Shown here: positions 1 through 9,852 of the stretch, in pieces
Layout: the number at the start of each line of letters is the position of its first letter
How positions within the stretch are numbered: the first letter of the stretch is position 1
NCBI GenBank assembly: GCA_963701675.1
Contig: OY969623.1
Coordinates: 4,650,001-4,714,000, forward strand
Source: G963701675 sp963701675
GTDB lineage: Bacteria; Planctomycetota; Planctomycetia; Gemmatales; Gemmataceae
Length of the DNA: 64,000 nt
Direction: 5' to 3'
Program-made: the position numbers and the translations under genes
Notes under the pieces: generated by a model
What the model was told of the DNA's origin: nothing
The model's database searches: none
What the model saw: the letters and a program-made list of their open reading frames with translations, nothing else

Positions 1-1222
1 AAATGTGTAGAGATCCCATGAGCCGGGGTTCTCGCCCGTCTGCTGAAACTTGGGCAAGATGCGAACGCGATCACGCAATGAACTCCCGGCGTAGCGAGCC
101 TTGGTGAAGAGATTGAGGTACACAGCCATCAGCCCGCGGAAACGCTTGTAACCTTCTCGTGCGAAATGGTGTTCGATTTCACGTTGATATGGCTCCAACG
201 TGTTCAACAGGATGTTCGCATTCATCGACGCCTCGGCGTCGAGGCTCTTGGTCCAGCCTTCGCGCACCCGCTGACCTGCATCCGACAAATCGGGTGGACA
301 GGCGGCTGCGAGTGCGTCTTGCGTGTGAGCAAGCAATTGACTGATGCCGCGGGCCTTGATCGCCTCGATTTCCATGCGCGACAGGCCCATTTCGAGCCAC
401 CGTACCAGGTCCTGGTACTGCTCGCCGTCGGGAATCCCGTTGGAAGTCGATAGTTTGCCTTGATCCACCCAATGCTGCGCACGTTCGAAACAGAAGCGGA
501 TCTTGAAATCCTTCTTCGCGGAGATCACGGAGCAAATCGTCGTCGGGACGCAGTCCGCCGTTCACCGAATGCAAACAACGGTCCCACTTATTTAGGACAA
601 AGGCGAAGGCCCGCCGTTTTCGTTGTTGTCGAAACAAGTCCCAGCCGAGCTTGTCGTGGTACTTCTCCTGAGAGCCAACGTAAAGCACGACGTCAGCCAC
701 GGGAAGCAATGAGATCAATTTGTCGCGGTTCGACAGGTCGTTGCTGTCGAGATCGGGCGTGTCGACCAGAATCTTCTGCTCGAGTTCCGGCCGATCGTGC
801 GGGACAAGTTTACATTGTCGCAGCGCCGGATCGAGGTCATCGGGTCTTACCGATTCATGGTAGTAGACCACCGGATCGCGAGTTGTCGGTCGAGTGAAGG
901 ATGCTTCGGCAATCTTCCCGCCGGCCAGTGCGTTAAGCAAAGTGGATTTGCCGACACCGGTGCCGCCCATGAGCATGATCACGAGCATCGGGCGATCTAC
1001 ATCCAGCGCCTCGGACTGGCGGTGTAGGTTGTCGGCCTCGCCTTCCAGGGCGGCGCGCGTCATGGTCGGCAGCGGGTATTGGTGGGCGCTGTTAAGCCAC
1101 TTTCGCAGGTCTAGTTCGAGCCTTCGGAGTGCGGGAACCAAGGTGCGCCAGAACGGCTCGGAACGCACCGCGGTCGGCGTGGCCGTCGCGTTCTGCGGTC
1201 TGTCCTGTTCCGTGTCATTCAC
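1..1222 (-). pseudogene. Dynamin-like/Era-type P-loop GTPase, frameshifted and cut by the window edge
   Basis: GTP-binding protein of unknown cellular role. The G1 loop GGTGVGKST is at residues 86-94, G3 (DTPDLDS) at about 154-160 and G4 (NKWD) at 211-214, so the nucleotide pocket looks complete. The open frame runs to position 179, but from about 473-478 the homologous-looking protein continues in another frame. That frame reads HWVDQGKLSTSNGIPDGEQ and later WLEMGLSRMEIEAIKARG, and stays open to base 1. One extra base near 475 explains the break, so it may be a sequencing indel. The gene starts inside the 3' end of the upstream GTPase gene (8-base overlap), which implies translational coupling and a shared function. 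The C-terminal part lies outside the window. Confidence 0.75.
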
Positions 1223-3005
1223 GGACGGCCCCGGCTTTCTGTGTTTTCGCAGTTACGGCGTCATCCAGCTTCCGAACGGCGTCCGGCACGCGGTGAAGTA
1301 CTGCATTCAGTTTTTCGAAGTCAGAACCGCCGGTGATCGGCCATTGGGCCAGCCACTCTGCCACGGGAGACGAGACATGATGCGACACGAGCGCTTGCTG
1401 TCGATTGCGGGCCAGTTCGCGCTGGCTATCGACATAGGTCTTACCCATAAATTCGACGAGTTGATGCGAGATCGACGCGGCCAGCGGGACCAAAATGAAG
1501 TCGCTCCAGCCGATACCGCCGGCCGCGATGGCCGCGGCGACGGCACCGGCATCGACCGTAAACTTCAGGCCGCGGGCAGTGTTCAGTAAAGCGGGGTTCT
1601 TTTCCATGTCCTCATAAATGGCGCGGGCGGTCCGATCCACCTCTTCCGCCTGACCGAGCCGAAAGCCCCGCAGACCCTGCTGAAAGCGCTCGCCGCACGT
1701 TTCGGAGAGACTTCCAGCGAAGCCTTTATCGATGTGTGCCCACAACGAGTGCATATTCGAGCGTCGTGCGGCTTCCTTGCGAAGTAAGTCAAGCCAGCCA
1801 GCAAACGCCTCGTGCAGAAACGGTTGTTCCGGCAAAGTCGGGGAATCAGGCCGGCTGAATGCCTTCACTGCGAAGCCCTTCAGCAATCGATACGGAGTCC
1901 GTACTACCCACAATGCCTGACTGAGCACTCGGCCCGCGCCTGGCAGTTCTAAAAGTTCGAGGAGTCGAACCAGCGCTTCATCGAATCGGCGGAACTTTTC
2001 ACCGGTGAGGAATTCCATTCGATAGCGGCGATCAAATTCTGCCTGGCCCATTTTGACCAGCGACCGCCACTCCTCGAGTGCCGTGATATCGCCGCGCGCC
2101 ACGCCTAACAGCCGATGCTGCGCTCCCAACAAGTGCTTACTTGCCCAGCGCACGGAGCGTTCCCGTGCCGCGCTGGCCGGTTCGCCGAGCACCGTAACTT
2201 GGTTGACGAGCGGAATCCGGTAGGATGCCGCATGTCGCGCGGGATCGACGAGTTGGTCGGCAGTCAGGTGCGGAATCGCCAGGCAGGCAACCGCTCCATT
2301 TGGCAAGCGATTCAGCACGTCGCGCTGAAAATGGGCCAGGATCGCCCCGGCGTTTTCTTCGCGCATTTTCATGAGACAGACAACGATGGGTTTCCCAGCC
2401 TCGAGCAGAAGTCGGAGGTACTGCGTCGGAACCTCATCGTTGTAACGTTCGTCGGATGCGACATACACGATCACGTCCGCAAGGCCGGCGACTTCCAACA
2501 ATCGGGAAACGTATCCGGTCGCGGCCCACGTCGTCATGTCCGGACAGTCCCAGACGACGAATCGCCGAAGGAAATCCGCTCCGTTCGCGACGGGCACACG
2601 GCGCAACTGGTAGACATTCTCATCTAGACTGGCTGCAGCCGGATGAGACAAGCGGCGGAGCGGGCCTAGGAAACCGGCGTGGGCGGTCCACGTCGGCGCG
2701 CCATCGGATGCAGCGTAGGCCACCGGATGGCGCGTGAACCCCGCTTGTGGATTCGCTTCCGCAACCGGCGCCCCGCTCAACAGATTGGCAACCGTGCTCT
2801 TCCCCGCGCCTGCCCCCCCGACCACGGCGACATGCAAAGGCTCGGACGCCTGGCCGGCCAGGTACGGTCCGATACAGTTGCGCACCAATGCCGCTGCCAG
2901 CCGTAACTCAGCCGCATGCTCCGCCTGCCCGGGACGCTGCCGGCAGTACTCTTCCAGCCAACCCAGGTCGTCCGCGAGTTGGCTGAGCAAGGCGTGATCT
3001 ACCAT
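1215..3005 (-). CDS. P-loop GTPase, first gene of a two-GTPase operon
   Basis: 596-residue GTPase-like protein. The P-loop GGAGAGKST is at residues 63-71 and a G3-like DCPD at 153-156. The usual G4 motif (N/T-KxD) is missing: the equivalent strand reads VVCLMKMREE at about 209-218. Guanine specificity is therefore uncertain. A hydrophobic, glycine/alanine-rich stretch near residues 490-530 could insert into or touch a membrane, as in dynamin-related proteins. It overlaps the next GTPase gene by 8 bases, and the two probably act as a pair. No function can be assigned more precisely. Confidence 0.75.
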   Translation of the reverse strand: MVDHALLSQLADDLGWLEEYCRQRPGQAEHAAELRLAAALVRNCIGPYLAGQASEPLHVAVVGGAGAGKSTVANLLSGAPVAEANPQAGFTRHPVAYAASDGAPTWTAHAGFLGPLRRLSHPAAASLDENVYQLRRVPVANGADFLRRFVVWDCPDMTTWAATGYVSRLLEVAGLADVIVYVASDERYNDEVPTQYLRLLLEAGKPIVVCLMKMREENAGAILAHFQRDVLNRLPNGAVACLAIPHLTADQLVDPARHAASYRIPLVNQVTVLGEPASAARERSVRWASKHLLGAQHRLLGVARGDITALEEWRSLVKMGQAEFDRRYRMEFLTGEKFRRFDEALVRLLELLELPGAGRVLSQALWVVRTPYRLLKGFAVKAFSRPDSPTLPEQPFLHEAFAGWLDLLRKEAARRSNMHSLWAHIDKGFAGSLSETCGERFQQGLRGFRLGQAEEVDRTARAIYEDMEKNPALLNTARGLKFTVDAGAVAAAIAAGGIGWSDFILVPLAASISHQLVEFMGKTYVDSQRELARNRQQALVSHHVSSPVAEWLAQWPITGGSDFEKLNAVLHRVPDAVRKLDDAVTAKTQKAGAVRE

Positions 3006-3116
3006 ATGGGTTGGATTATACCGAAGGGGTTCCGCGACTAGAACGCCGGGCCGCAGCCGTTAAGGTACAATAACGCATCTCACAGACCGGCAAAGTCAGG
3101 ATAGGCAACAGGATCG

Positions 3117-5039
3117 ATGGATTCACACACGCTCGATTTATTGGAATTCAGCAAAGTCCGGTCATTGCTCGCCGGTTATGCCGCCAGCGCCTTGGGGCGG
3201 GAGTTAGCCCAGCAAATCGAACCAGGGACGGATATCACACCGATTCGCACAGAGATTGCCTTGGTCACCGAGATGGTGGAGGCCTTAGGGCAAGGGCAAT
3301 CACCGCCGTTCGCCGGGTTGCACGACGTTCGTCTGCTTACTCGCCGTGCTGCGATTGGCTCGATGTTGACCGCGGAGCAACTCTTGGAGGTATCCGACAC
3401 GCTGGCGTGCACCGGTCATATGTACCGCTACCGCATGCGACTGGGAGAGCGATTCCAACGGCTGATTGAATTGCTGGCGCCGGTGGAAGACTTGGGTTTG
3501 GTAGCCAAATCAATCAAGGGCTGCATAGACGCGCGCGGCCATGTGCTGGACATGGCAAGTGCCGAGTTGGCGGGCGTGCGGCAGAGGCTCGGCGATTTGG
3601 ATACCCGCGTCCAGAACCAGATCAAACGCCTCCTCCGCGATCCAGAGCTTCGAAAGATCCTGCGGTACCCGAACGCCACCGTCAACGGCGACCATTATGT
3701 CTTACCTGTTGCTGTGAATTATCGGCACAAGATTCAAGGCATAGTGCACCGCACGAGCAGCACCGGGGAAACGGTTTTCATCGAACCGGCCGGGGTCGCG
3801 AGTCTCAGCGCCGAACGTGCGGTCCTGAAGGGCGAAGAGGACCGTGAAATCCGCCGTGTCCTGCGTCGGCTCACGGCGGAAGTCGCTCGAGTGGCACGTC
3901 CCTTACAGTTTGCCGTCGAAGTCATGGCTCGGCTCGATCTTGTCACGGCCAAGGCACGACTTAGCCGCGACTTTCGCATGTCGCCGCCGGACCTCAATAC
4001 GGATGGTCGACTTTGGCTTCGACAAGCACGTCACCCATTGTTGGAGCATATCTTCCGTTCCCACCCGAAGGAGAGCGAGGATTCTGCGGTGAGGCGCGAA
4101 GTCGTTCCGATCGACGTCCGACTTGGCATGGGCTTCCAGTTGTTGATCATCACCGGCCCGAATACCGGCGGAAAGACCGTGACGCTGAAGACAGCAGGAT
4201 TGCTGTGCCTGATGGCGCAATCGGGCATGCATATTCCCGCAGGCGACGGCAGCATGGTTCCGGTGTTTCGTCAAGTTCTGGCCGACATCGGCGACGAGCA
4301 GAGCTTGGAGCAGTCGCTCAGCACGTTCAGCTCGCACATGTCACGAATTGCCTCGATACTCGGAGCGGCGGATTCTACCAGTCTCGTGCTTCTCGATGAA
4401 CTGGGCGCCGGCACCGATCCGACGGAAGGCGCTGCCCTGGGCCGGGCGATTCTGGATGCGCTCGATCAAATCGGGTGCCTGGTAATGGTGACCACGCACT
4501 TGGGCGATCTGAAAACTTATGCGTTTACCAATAATCGCGCGGAAAACGGGGCGGTCGAATTTGATGTAGAAACCCTGCGGCCGACGTACCGGTTGCACAT
4601 CGGGCAGTTTGGAATGAGCAACGCCTTGAAGATTGCCCGCCGGCTGAATTTGCCGCGAGACCTGCTCCGCAGTGCACGGCGTTATTTGCGTCGCCGTCAA
4701 AGACGTACACCGGAACTCGCTCGGTTGCAAGCGCTTCGCGAGGAAACCGAGAAGGCCCGCGAAGAAGCGCTTCGCAAGCAACATGAAGCGGAGCAAACGC
4801 GCGAAGCATACGAGGGAAAGCTCGCGGACATCGAGCGAGAAACGGCGGCGGCGAAGGCATTGCGCGAAGCGCGTGCGAAGCTCCAACCCAATGACCCGGT
4901 CCGCGTCGCCCGCTTCGACAAACCAGGACGCGTGGTTCGAGTCGACATCAAGAAGGATCTCGCCATCGTCAGCGTCGGGCTTGGGCAATGGGAAGTGCCG
5001 TTGAACGAGGTGTTCCCGCTTGGGCTCAAAGCGCCCTAA
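3117..5039 (+). CDS. mutS2: MutS2 family ATPase, lacking the Smr nuclease domain
   Basis: MutS-family ATPase of the MutS2 branch, which acts on recombination intermediates and, in some bacteria, on stalled ribosomes. Residues 1-300 match the MutS2 core/lever region. The Walker A motif TGPNTGGKT is at about 344-352 and Walker B LLDELGAGTDP at about 424-434. A charged coiled coil covers about 520-590. A KOW-like segment (DPVRVARFDKPGRVVRV) precedes the end. Typical MutS2 proteins have about 780 residues and end in an Smr domain. This one has 640 and stops right after the KOW-like part. Its TAA stop overlaps the TAG stop of the convergent gene at 5036. Confidence 0.92.
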   Translation: MDSHTLDLLEFSKVRSLLAGYAASALGRELAQQIEPGTDITPIRTEIALVTEMVEALGQGQSPPFAGLHDVRLLTRRAAIGSMLTAEQLLEVSDTLACTGHMYRYRMRLGERFQRLIELLAPVEDLGLVAKSIKGCIDARGHVLDMASAELAGVRQRLGDLDTRVQNQIKRLLRDPELRKILRYPNATVNGDHYVLPVAVNYRHKIQGIVHRTSSTGETVFIEPAGVASLSAERAVLKGEEDREIRRVLRRLTAEVARVARPLQFAVEVMARLDLVTAKARLSRDFRMSPPDLNTDGRLWLRQARHPLLEHIFRSHPKESEDSAVRREVVPIDVRLGMGFQLLIITGPNTGGKTVTLKTAGLLCLMAQSGMHIPAGDGSMVPVFRQVLADIGDEQSLEQSLSTFSSHMSRIASILGAADSTSLVLLDELGAGTDPTEGAALGRAILDALDQIGCLVMVTTHLGDLKTYAFTNNRAENGAVEFDVETLRPTYRLHIGQFGMSNALKIARRLNLPRDLLRSARRYLRRRQRRTPELARLQALREETEKAREEALRKQHEAEQTREAYEGKLADIERETAAAKALREARAKLQPNDPVRVARFDKPGRVVRVDIKKDLAIVSVGLGQWEVPLNEVFPLGLKAP

Positions 5040-5527
5040 CCTGAGCGGCTTTGCATGGCACTAATCTTCCGCGCATTGCGCCAGCTCAACCAGAATGCGG
5101 CTAGGGCTAGCACCAACGCGACGCCGAGCACTACGTCCTTATAACCCATGTGCGAATTGGGCGTAGCGGACGAGGAATCGCCCTCGTGGCGGTTGGTAAG
5201 GGCGGCTGCTGGAATCAGTAGGTTCGCGCGATGTCCAGCGCCGGCGTCAATCGTCACGCGCAGGTTCGCGACGCCGGTGTACGAGAATATGAAAGCGCCG
5301 TCGTCATCGGTCTGGCCTTCGATGATTTTGGTTCCGTTGTCAAAAACGGCGATCTTTGCATTCTTCACGGGGTCTTCGGTGACGTCATACCACGCCTCAA
5401 CTCGAATCTGACCCTCGGGAAGAAATCGGTATTTCGCTTTGACGCCGTGTGCCGCGGCCGGTGTTGCGGCATGGAGTGCAACGATCACGCCGAGTGCAGG
5501 GACTATGCTGCGGAATCCGCCAAACAT
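5036..5527 (-). CDS. Exported carboxypeptidase-regulatory-like protein with C-terminal membrane anchor (Ni/Co transport companion)
   Basis: About 163 residues if translation starts at the ATG at 5527; a further in-frame ATG lies at 5551. An N-terminal signal peptide (SIVPALGVIVALHAATPAAAHG) is followed by a beta-rich domain of the kind that carries DDGAFIFSY-type strands. One transmembrane helix (about 133-150) precedes a short basic tail. The gene follows cbiM with a 25-base overlap. In nickel/cobalt ECF transporters, small accessory membrane proteins (NikL/NikN-like) sit next to the substrate-binding subunit, so a role in Ni or Co uptake is inferred. Weak sequence identity to named families limits certainty. 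Confidence 0.6.
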   Translation of the reverse strand: MFGGFRSIVPALGVIVALHAATPAAAHGVKAKYRFLPEGQIRVEAWYDVTEDPVKNAKIAVFDNGTKIIEGQTDDDGAFIFSYTGVANLRVTIDAGAGHRANLLIPAAALTNRHEGDSSSATPNSHMGYKDVVLGVALVLALAAFWLSWRNARKISAMQSRSG

Positions 5528-6381
5528 TCGGCCTCCTCCGGTTCGGACCATCCCACCATTTCCGGCTTCACTCGCGCCAGAAATCCGACAGTGAAACCGA
5601 GAACCACGCCTTCGAGCACGGCGATGAGCACATGGGGGACGACGGTTATCAACACCAAGCTAGGCCAATCTTCTTGGCCACCCCAAACGAGTACCAGCGC
5701 ATTGAGCAGCGTCGTGAGTAACACGGAAAACTCGCCGACCAACATTCCAAGCGGAAACTCCGGCGCGTTCTCCAGTCGACGCTCACACCACGCTGCCAAG
5801 GCTGAAACAGAGACGGCAACCGGCCAACCGATAGAGTGAAGCGTCACGGTGTTGATTACGGAAATGTCCAGCCCGGAAAGCGATGTACGGTAATTCGACA
5901 CCAGAAGCACCGTGCCGAAGATCAGGCAGACCATCCAGACCAGGCAGCTAAAGAAAACCAATACCGTTCGCAACCACGGTTCACGAATCCAGGGCACCCG
6001 TCGCAGGAGGCCGAACACCTGCCAAGCCAGCAAGGCAGGCAAGGTCATCACGCAACTGTTCACTCCGATTGTCAGGTACCCGCCGTGCTGTGTCAGCAAT
6101 GCCTGAAGTGCCGTGCCAACGGGTATCGCCAGCGCGGCCCGCCTCCCGAGAACGACGCCCATGAGTCCGTTGAGCAAGAGATGCACACTGGTGGATCCGA
6201 CGCGAACATGGATGAACGACGCCACGAAGAATGCCGCCGTAAGCAGCGCGACGCGTGGAATCTCTTCGTCACGAATGCGCCACGCTCCGAATAGCGCAAG
6301 TGCCGCCGCTAGGAGAAAGCCGCTCGCTTGCCACGTGGGCGTCAGGACGCCGTCGGAAATGTGGACCGCGAAAACTCCCAT
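5503..6381 (-). CDS. cbiM: CbiM/NikM-like nickel or cobalt transporter S component
   Basis: Integral membrane protein of 292 residues with about seven hydrophobic helices. The N terminus has the CbiM signature HISDGVL at residues 7-13; its histidine takes part in metal binding in this family. Conserved internal text (FIHVRVGSTSVHLLLNGLMG) also fits CbiM. Most family members start almost directly at Met-His, whereas here six residues precede the histidine and no alternative start codon lies in between. No CbiQ or CbiO energising subunits are encoded nearby. The next gene downstream is a small membrane-anchored companion. Metal specificity cannot be read from the sequence. Confidence 0.85.
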   Translation of the reverse strand: MGVFAVHISDGVLTPTWQASGFLLAAALALFGAWRIRDEEIPRVALLTAAFFVASFIHVRVGSTSVHLLLNGLMGVVLGRRAALAIPVGTALQALLTQHGGYLTIGVNSCVMTLPALLAWQVFGLLRRVPWIREPWLRTVLVFFSCLVWMVCLIFGTVLLVSNYRTSLSGLDISVINTVTLHSIGWPVAVSVSALAAWCERRLENAPEFPLGMLVGEFSVLLTTLLNALVLVWGGQEDWPSLVLITVVPHVLIAVLEGVVLGFTVGFLARVKPEMVGWSEPEEAECLADSAA

Positions 6382-6530
6382 CGTGATTCTGTAAATAAAG
6401 TCGAATGCGATTTAAAAGCTTGACTCATCTTATGTTGTGCATCGACATCGCACCAGGGAGTGCGCAGGCACTGAGACATGTACAATAGGCGATGGGCGTT
6501 CTATCGCATGGAAGGGCGGGAGTGGCTCAG

Positions 6531-6767
6531 ATGGAACAGCGTATGACTGTCGAAGATCTTTGTCGCAAGCACCAGATGGATGGCGGGGAAGTGGCCCGGC
6601 GTGCGGGGCTGGATGAACAGCGTGTGGCGGCGATTGTCCTTGGCCGTTGGACGCCGTCGCCGGAAGAGCGCGATCGCATTGCGGCCGTCTTCGGATTGAC
6701 GCGAGATCAAGTCTCCTGGGGCCACAAGACCCCGATTCAGCATATTTATGGCAGCGGGCCGGCCTGA
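6531..6767 (+). CDS. Small helix-turn-helix DNA-binding protein
   Basis: 78 residues from the ATG at 6531 (an earlier ATG at 6492 adds 13). The segment CRKHQMDGGEVARRAGLDEQ followed by RVAAIVLGRWTPSPEERDRI has the pattern of a Cro/CI-type helix-turn-helix: a turn at ARRAGLDE, a recognition-like helix, then a short stabilising helix. There is no sensor domain. It points toward the convergent glycosyltransferase gene and overlaps its 3' end by 22 bases. The regulated target is unknown. Confidence 0.6.
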   Translation: MEQRMTVEDLCRKHQMDGGEVARRAGLDEQRVAAIVLGRWTPSPEERDRIAAVFGLTRDQVSWGHKTPIQHIYGSGPA

Positions 6768-8206
6768 GCGGACTCGGTTCCAAAACGATCATTCCGCTGC
6801 AAATGAAACACGGTCACACGCTCGAAGTGTCTTTTCTCCAGCAACGTCCACGGGGCAAAGCACGCCACATGTTTCAGGATGGCCTGGCGTTCCGCTTCAC
6901 TGGCCGAGGTCGCAACCACCCACGCGCCGCCGCAATCTAAGGCACGCAGTCGCCCGCAGGTGACGTAAGGCAAATCTCCGTGGCGGGTGTAGTAAATATC
7001 CTCCCAGGCATTTCCAATGACGATTTCGCCAGGTTCCCATCCCGCACGCACGTAGGCGAATGCCGACGCTGTGTCCGCTCGACGCCACGGGACGGCGACA
7101 CGGTAGCCGGCCTGGGCGATAGGAATGGCCACGAGCAAGAGAAGTGCCAATGGAGCAACGGGCGTAAGCCGTCGCAGCGCATGAAGAGTGGGCAGCACGC
7201 CAACGCCAACGAGGATCCAGCACGCAGGCGCCGCGAACGACATCACTCGATACGGGCCATACGGATATTGCCGGGCCAGTCCGGCAACACACGCCAATAA
7301 CACCGGTGCAACGAGAAAAACGGCAAGGCGCCGTTGGCCCTCCCGCCACAAGACTGCTACACCGGCGACGAGCACGACGATGAGAGCATTACCGGTTGGT
7401 TGAATTGCGTAACGAGCCACCTCCGTCGTGCGCTGAATCATCCAACCCGGAACCGTCCAATAGCGGCGCCAGTCGGGAAAAGTGTGCACCCAGCAGCCGA
7501 GCATGTGCTCGTCGCGTTGTGCATGAATCGGGCCGGCCAAAAGGAACAAGAATGATCCGCACAGTACGGTCACAAAGAGTCCGTACAGAAACCAGACGGT
7601 GGCACATTGCCGTCGGACAGCAACCGGAAGAAGGCACACCGCGGCCCCACCAAGCAGGAAACAAGTCGGAAAGGAAAGGAACACCATCGCGGGCGAAACT
7701 AAGCAGAGAATCGTTAGCACACGTTGAATGGGCCATTCGCGACCGAAGACGACGAGACTCATCAGACCCGCGGACAATAGCAAGTCCACGGCATAGGGTT
7801 TCGCCTCGCACGAATGCCACAGGATGGTGTCCGAGCACGCGGCGATGGCGGCCACCCACGACACGGCACGTTCAGCCATTATTCGCCGGGCGCAGGCAAC
7901 GACGACTAACAATGCACCGCAACTAGCGAGGAACGGAAAGAGACGGAAGCTGTAGAGACTGTCGCCGAAAACGGTAACGACTGCTTTTTCCACGCATAGA
8001 AACAGCGGCGGCGCCGCTTCGGAATAGAGCAGAGGCCCGAAGAAGTCGGCATACCCTTTTTGGAGCACGTTTACGACGACCGCTGCTTCATCGTGCCAGA
8101 GGGATGGATTGCGCAGGTAGTGGAAAAGGCGCAGACCGACACCGACGGCTAGCCAAAAGCCGGTCCACGAAAGTGCTCGCGCCAGATGGAGCAAGCGAGC
8201 GCGCAT
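6746..8206 (-). CDS. Membrane glycosyltransferase, GT39/ArnT-like
   Basis: 486-residue polytopic protein with about ten hydrophobic helices. The first periplasmic loop reads LRNPSLWHDEAAVVVN; the acidic pair in WHDEA matches the catalytic motif of GT39/GT83-type dolichyl- or undecaprenyl-phosphate sugar transferases. The C-terminal 120 residues form a soluble domain with GDLPYVTCGRLRAL. Such enzymes move a sugar from a polyprenyl phosphate onto lipid or protein outside the cytoplasmic membrane. The acceptor cannot be predicted. It is a single gene with no operon partner on its strand. Confidence 0.75.
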   Translation of the reverse strand: MRARLLHLARALSWTGFWLAVGVGLRLFHYLRNPSLWHDEAAVVVNVLQKGYADFFGPLLYSEAAPPLFLCVEKAVVTVFGDSLYSFRLFPFLASCGALLVVVACARRIMAERAVSWVAAIAACSDTILWHSCEAKPYAVDLLLSAGLMSLVVFGREWPIQRVLTILCLVSPAMVFLSFPTCFLLGGAAVCLLPVAVRRQCATVWFLYGLFVTVLCGSFLFLLAGPIHAQRDEHMLGCWVHTFPDWRRYWTVPGWMIQRTTEVARYAIQPTGNALIVVLVAGVAVLWREGQRRLAVFLVAPVLLACVAGLARQYPYGPYRVMSFAAPACWILVGVGVLPTLHALRRLTPVAPLALLLLVAIPIAQAGYRVAVPWRRADTASAFAYVRAGWEPGEIVIGNAWEDIYYTRHGDLPYVTCGRLRALDCGGAWVVATSASEAERQAILKHVACFAPWTLLEKRHFERVTVFHLQRNDRFGTESAQAGPLP

Positions 8207-8301
8207 GAATTGCTTATCCCCCGATTGGAGGCGCGTCGCATAACGTCTTTGCGCCCTTCAAACAAGGCGAATCCTACACTAATGGAAGATGGGAGAATTC
8301 G

Positions 8302-9852
8302 ATGGTCCAGCCCGAACACACCAGCTACGACGAAATGCCGTACGTGTTCTCTCCTCATCCGCAAAGTCATCCCGACCGCCTCGCCACGCTGGCATCCCTC
8401 CTTGGCATGAATCCGCAGGCGATTGACCGATGTCGTGTTCTGGAATTAGGTTGTGCCGGCGGCGGCAATCTCATTCCCATGGCGAGCAATCTGGCGAAAA
8501 GCCAATTCATCGGCGTCGATTTCTCGGCCAAACAGGTTACGGAAGGTCAAAAAATCATTGCTGACTTGGGACTAACTAACATTGAGTTGCGATTCGGCGA
8601 CATCCGTGCCATCGACGCGAGTTGGGGCATCTTTGACTACATCATTGCCCACGGTGTGTATTCATGGATTCCGCCTGACGCACAGCAACGACTGCTGCAA
8701 ATCTGCTCGCAGAACCTCGCCGAGCAGGGAGTGGCCTATGTGAGTTACAACATTTATCCGGGCTGGCATATGCTCCGCATGGTGCGCGACATGATGCGCT
8801 ACCATGCTCGGAAATATCACGATCCGAAAGAGCGCGTTCAACATGCACGCGCCCTTCTGCTTTTCCTTGCGCGGTCTTCGCCACGACAAGACAGCCCTTA
8901 CGCTCAAATGCTAAGGCATACGGTCACGGCGCTTGACCCACATTCGGATGAGTACCTCTTTCACGAGTACCTGGAAGAAATCAACGAACCGCTCTATTTT
9001 CATCAATTCCTGGAACAAGCAGGTAGGCATGGGCTCCAATACATCGGCGAGGCGGACGCTACCGCGAATTCGTCGACCGACTTACCCACGGACGTGAATC
9101 AGGTGCTTTCCCGGCTCTCGGCGGATTGGTTCGAGCGACAGCAATACCTTGACTTCGTTCACGGCCGCCAATTTCGCGAGTCACTTTTGTGTCATCAGGC
9201 CGTTGATCTGGATTGGACGGGACAGACGGAACGAGTGAAGCAAATGCACTTGGCGTCGGCGGCGCGAGCCGATAGCGGAAACGCCAATCCGCTCGACTCA
9301 ACAGAAATTACGTTCCACGGACGAACCTTTGGTTCGCTCACGACGACGTACCCCGTGGTAAAGACGGCGTTGCGGCATCTGGCACAATCCTGGCCAGGTT
9401 CGGTTTCTTTTCAAGAACTCGAGCAGCAGACCCGTGCCCAAGTTTCTCCAAACGTAAACGACGTTGAATGGGCCGCGTCCCGCGACTTACTCGCTCGGAC
9501 GTTACTCCAGAGTCATCTGGAAATCGACTTGGTAGAACTGCATGTGCAGCCGCTACCTCTGGTTAACGCGATCTCCAACAAACCCAAAGCGGCCCGGTTT
9601 TCGCGATACCAGGCCGCTCGTGGACCGTTGGTGACGAATCAACGGCATGAATCCATTGAATTGACGGAATTGGAGCGTTTCATTCTTTGGAAGCTGGACG
9701 GCCAACGCGATCGCGGGGAATTGCTGCGTGAACTTGCCGGACCGGTTGGCCAGCCGATACTCTCCCGAGCTGGAGTGTCCAGCCGAGATGCGGAATCTAA
9801 GCTGGGGGCTTGCCTTCAGCGGTTATGCCATGCCGGATTGCTCATCGTTTGA
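8302..9852 (+). CDS. SAM-dependent methyltransferase with methyltransferase regulatory domain
   Basis: 516 residues. A class I Rossmann methyltransferase domain fills residues 40-160, with motif I VLELGCAGGGN at about 46-56 and acidic residue GVDFSAKQ after strand 2. The middle part resembles the Methyltransf_Reg domain (PF10119), common in planctomycete methyltransferases of this length. The C-terminal third holds a winged-helix-like PqqD-type segment (LTELERFILWKLDGQRDRGE). The start follows a purine-rich GGGAGAA at about 8289. The substrate is unknown. Confidence 0.82.
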   Translation: MVQPEHTSYDEMPYVFSPHPQSHPDRLATLASLLGMNPQAIDRCRVLELGCAGGGNLIPMASNLAKSQFIGVDFSAKQVTEGQKIIADLGLTNIELRFGDIRAIDASWGIFDYIIAHGVYSWIPPDAQQRLLQICSQNLAEQGVAYVSYNIYPGWHMLRMVRDMMRYHARKYHDPKERVQHARALLLFLARSSPRQDSPYAQMLRHTVTALDPHSDEYLFHEYLEEINEPLYFHQFLEQAGRHGLQYIGEADATANSSTDLPTDVNQVLSRLSADWFERQQYLDFVHGRQFRESLLCHQAVDLDWTGQTERVKQMHLASAARADSGNANPLDSTEITFHGRTFGSLTTTYPVVKTALRHLAQSWPGSVSFQELEQQTRAQVSPNVNDVEWAASRDLLARTLLQSHLEIDLVELHVQPLPLVNAISNKPKAARFSRYQAARGPLVTNQRHESIELTELERFILWKLDGQRDRGELLRELAGPVGQPILSRAGVSSRDAESKLGACLQRLCHAGLLIV

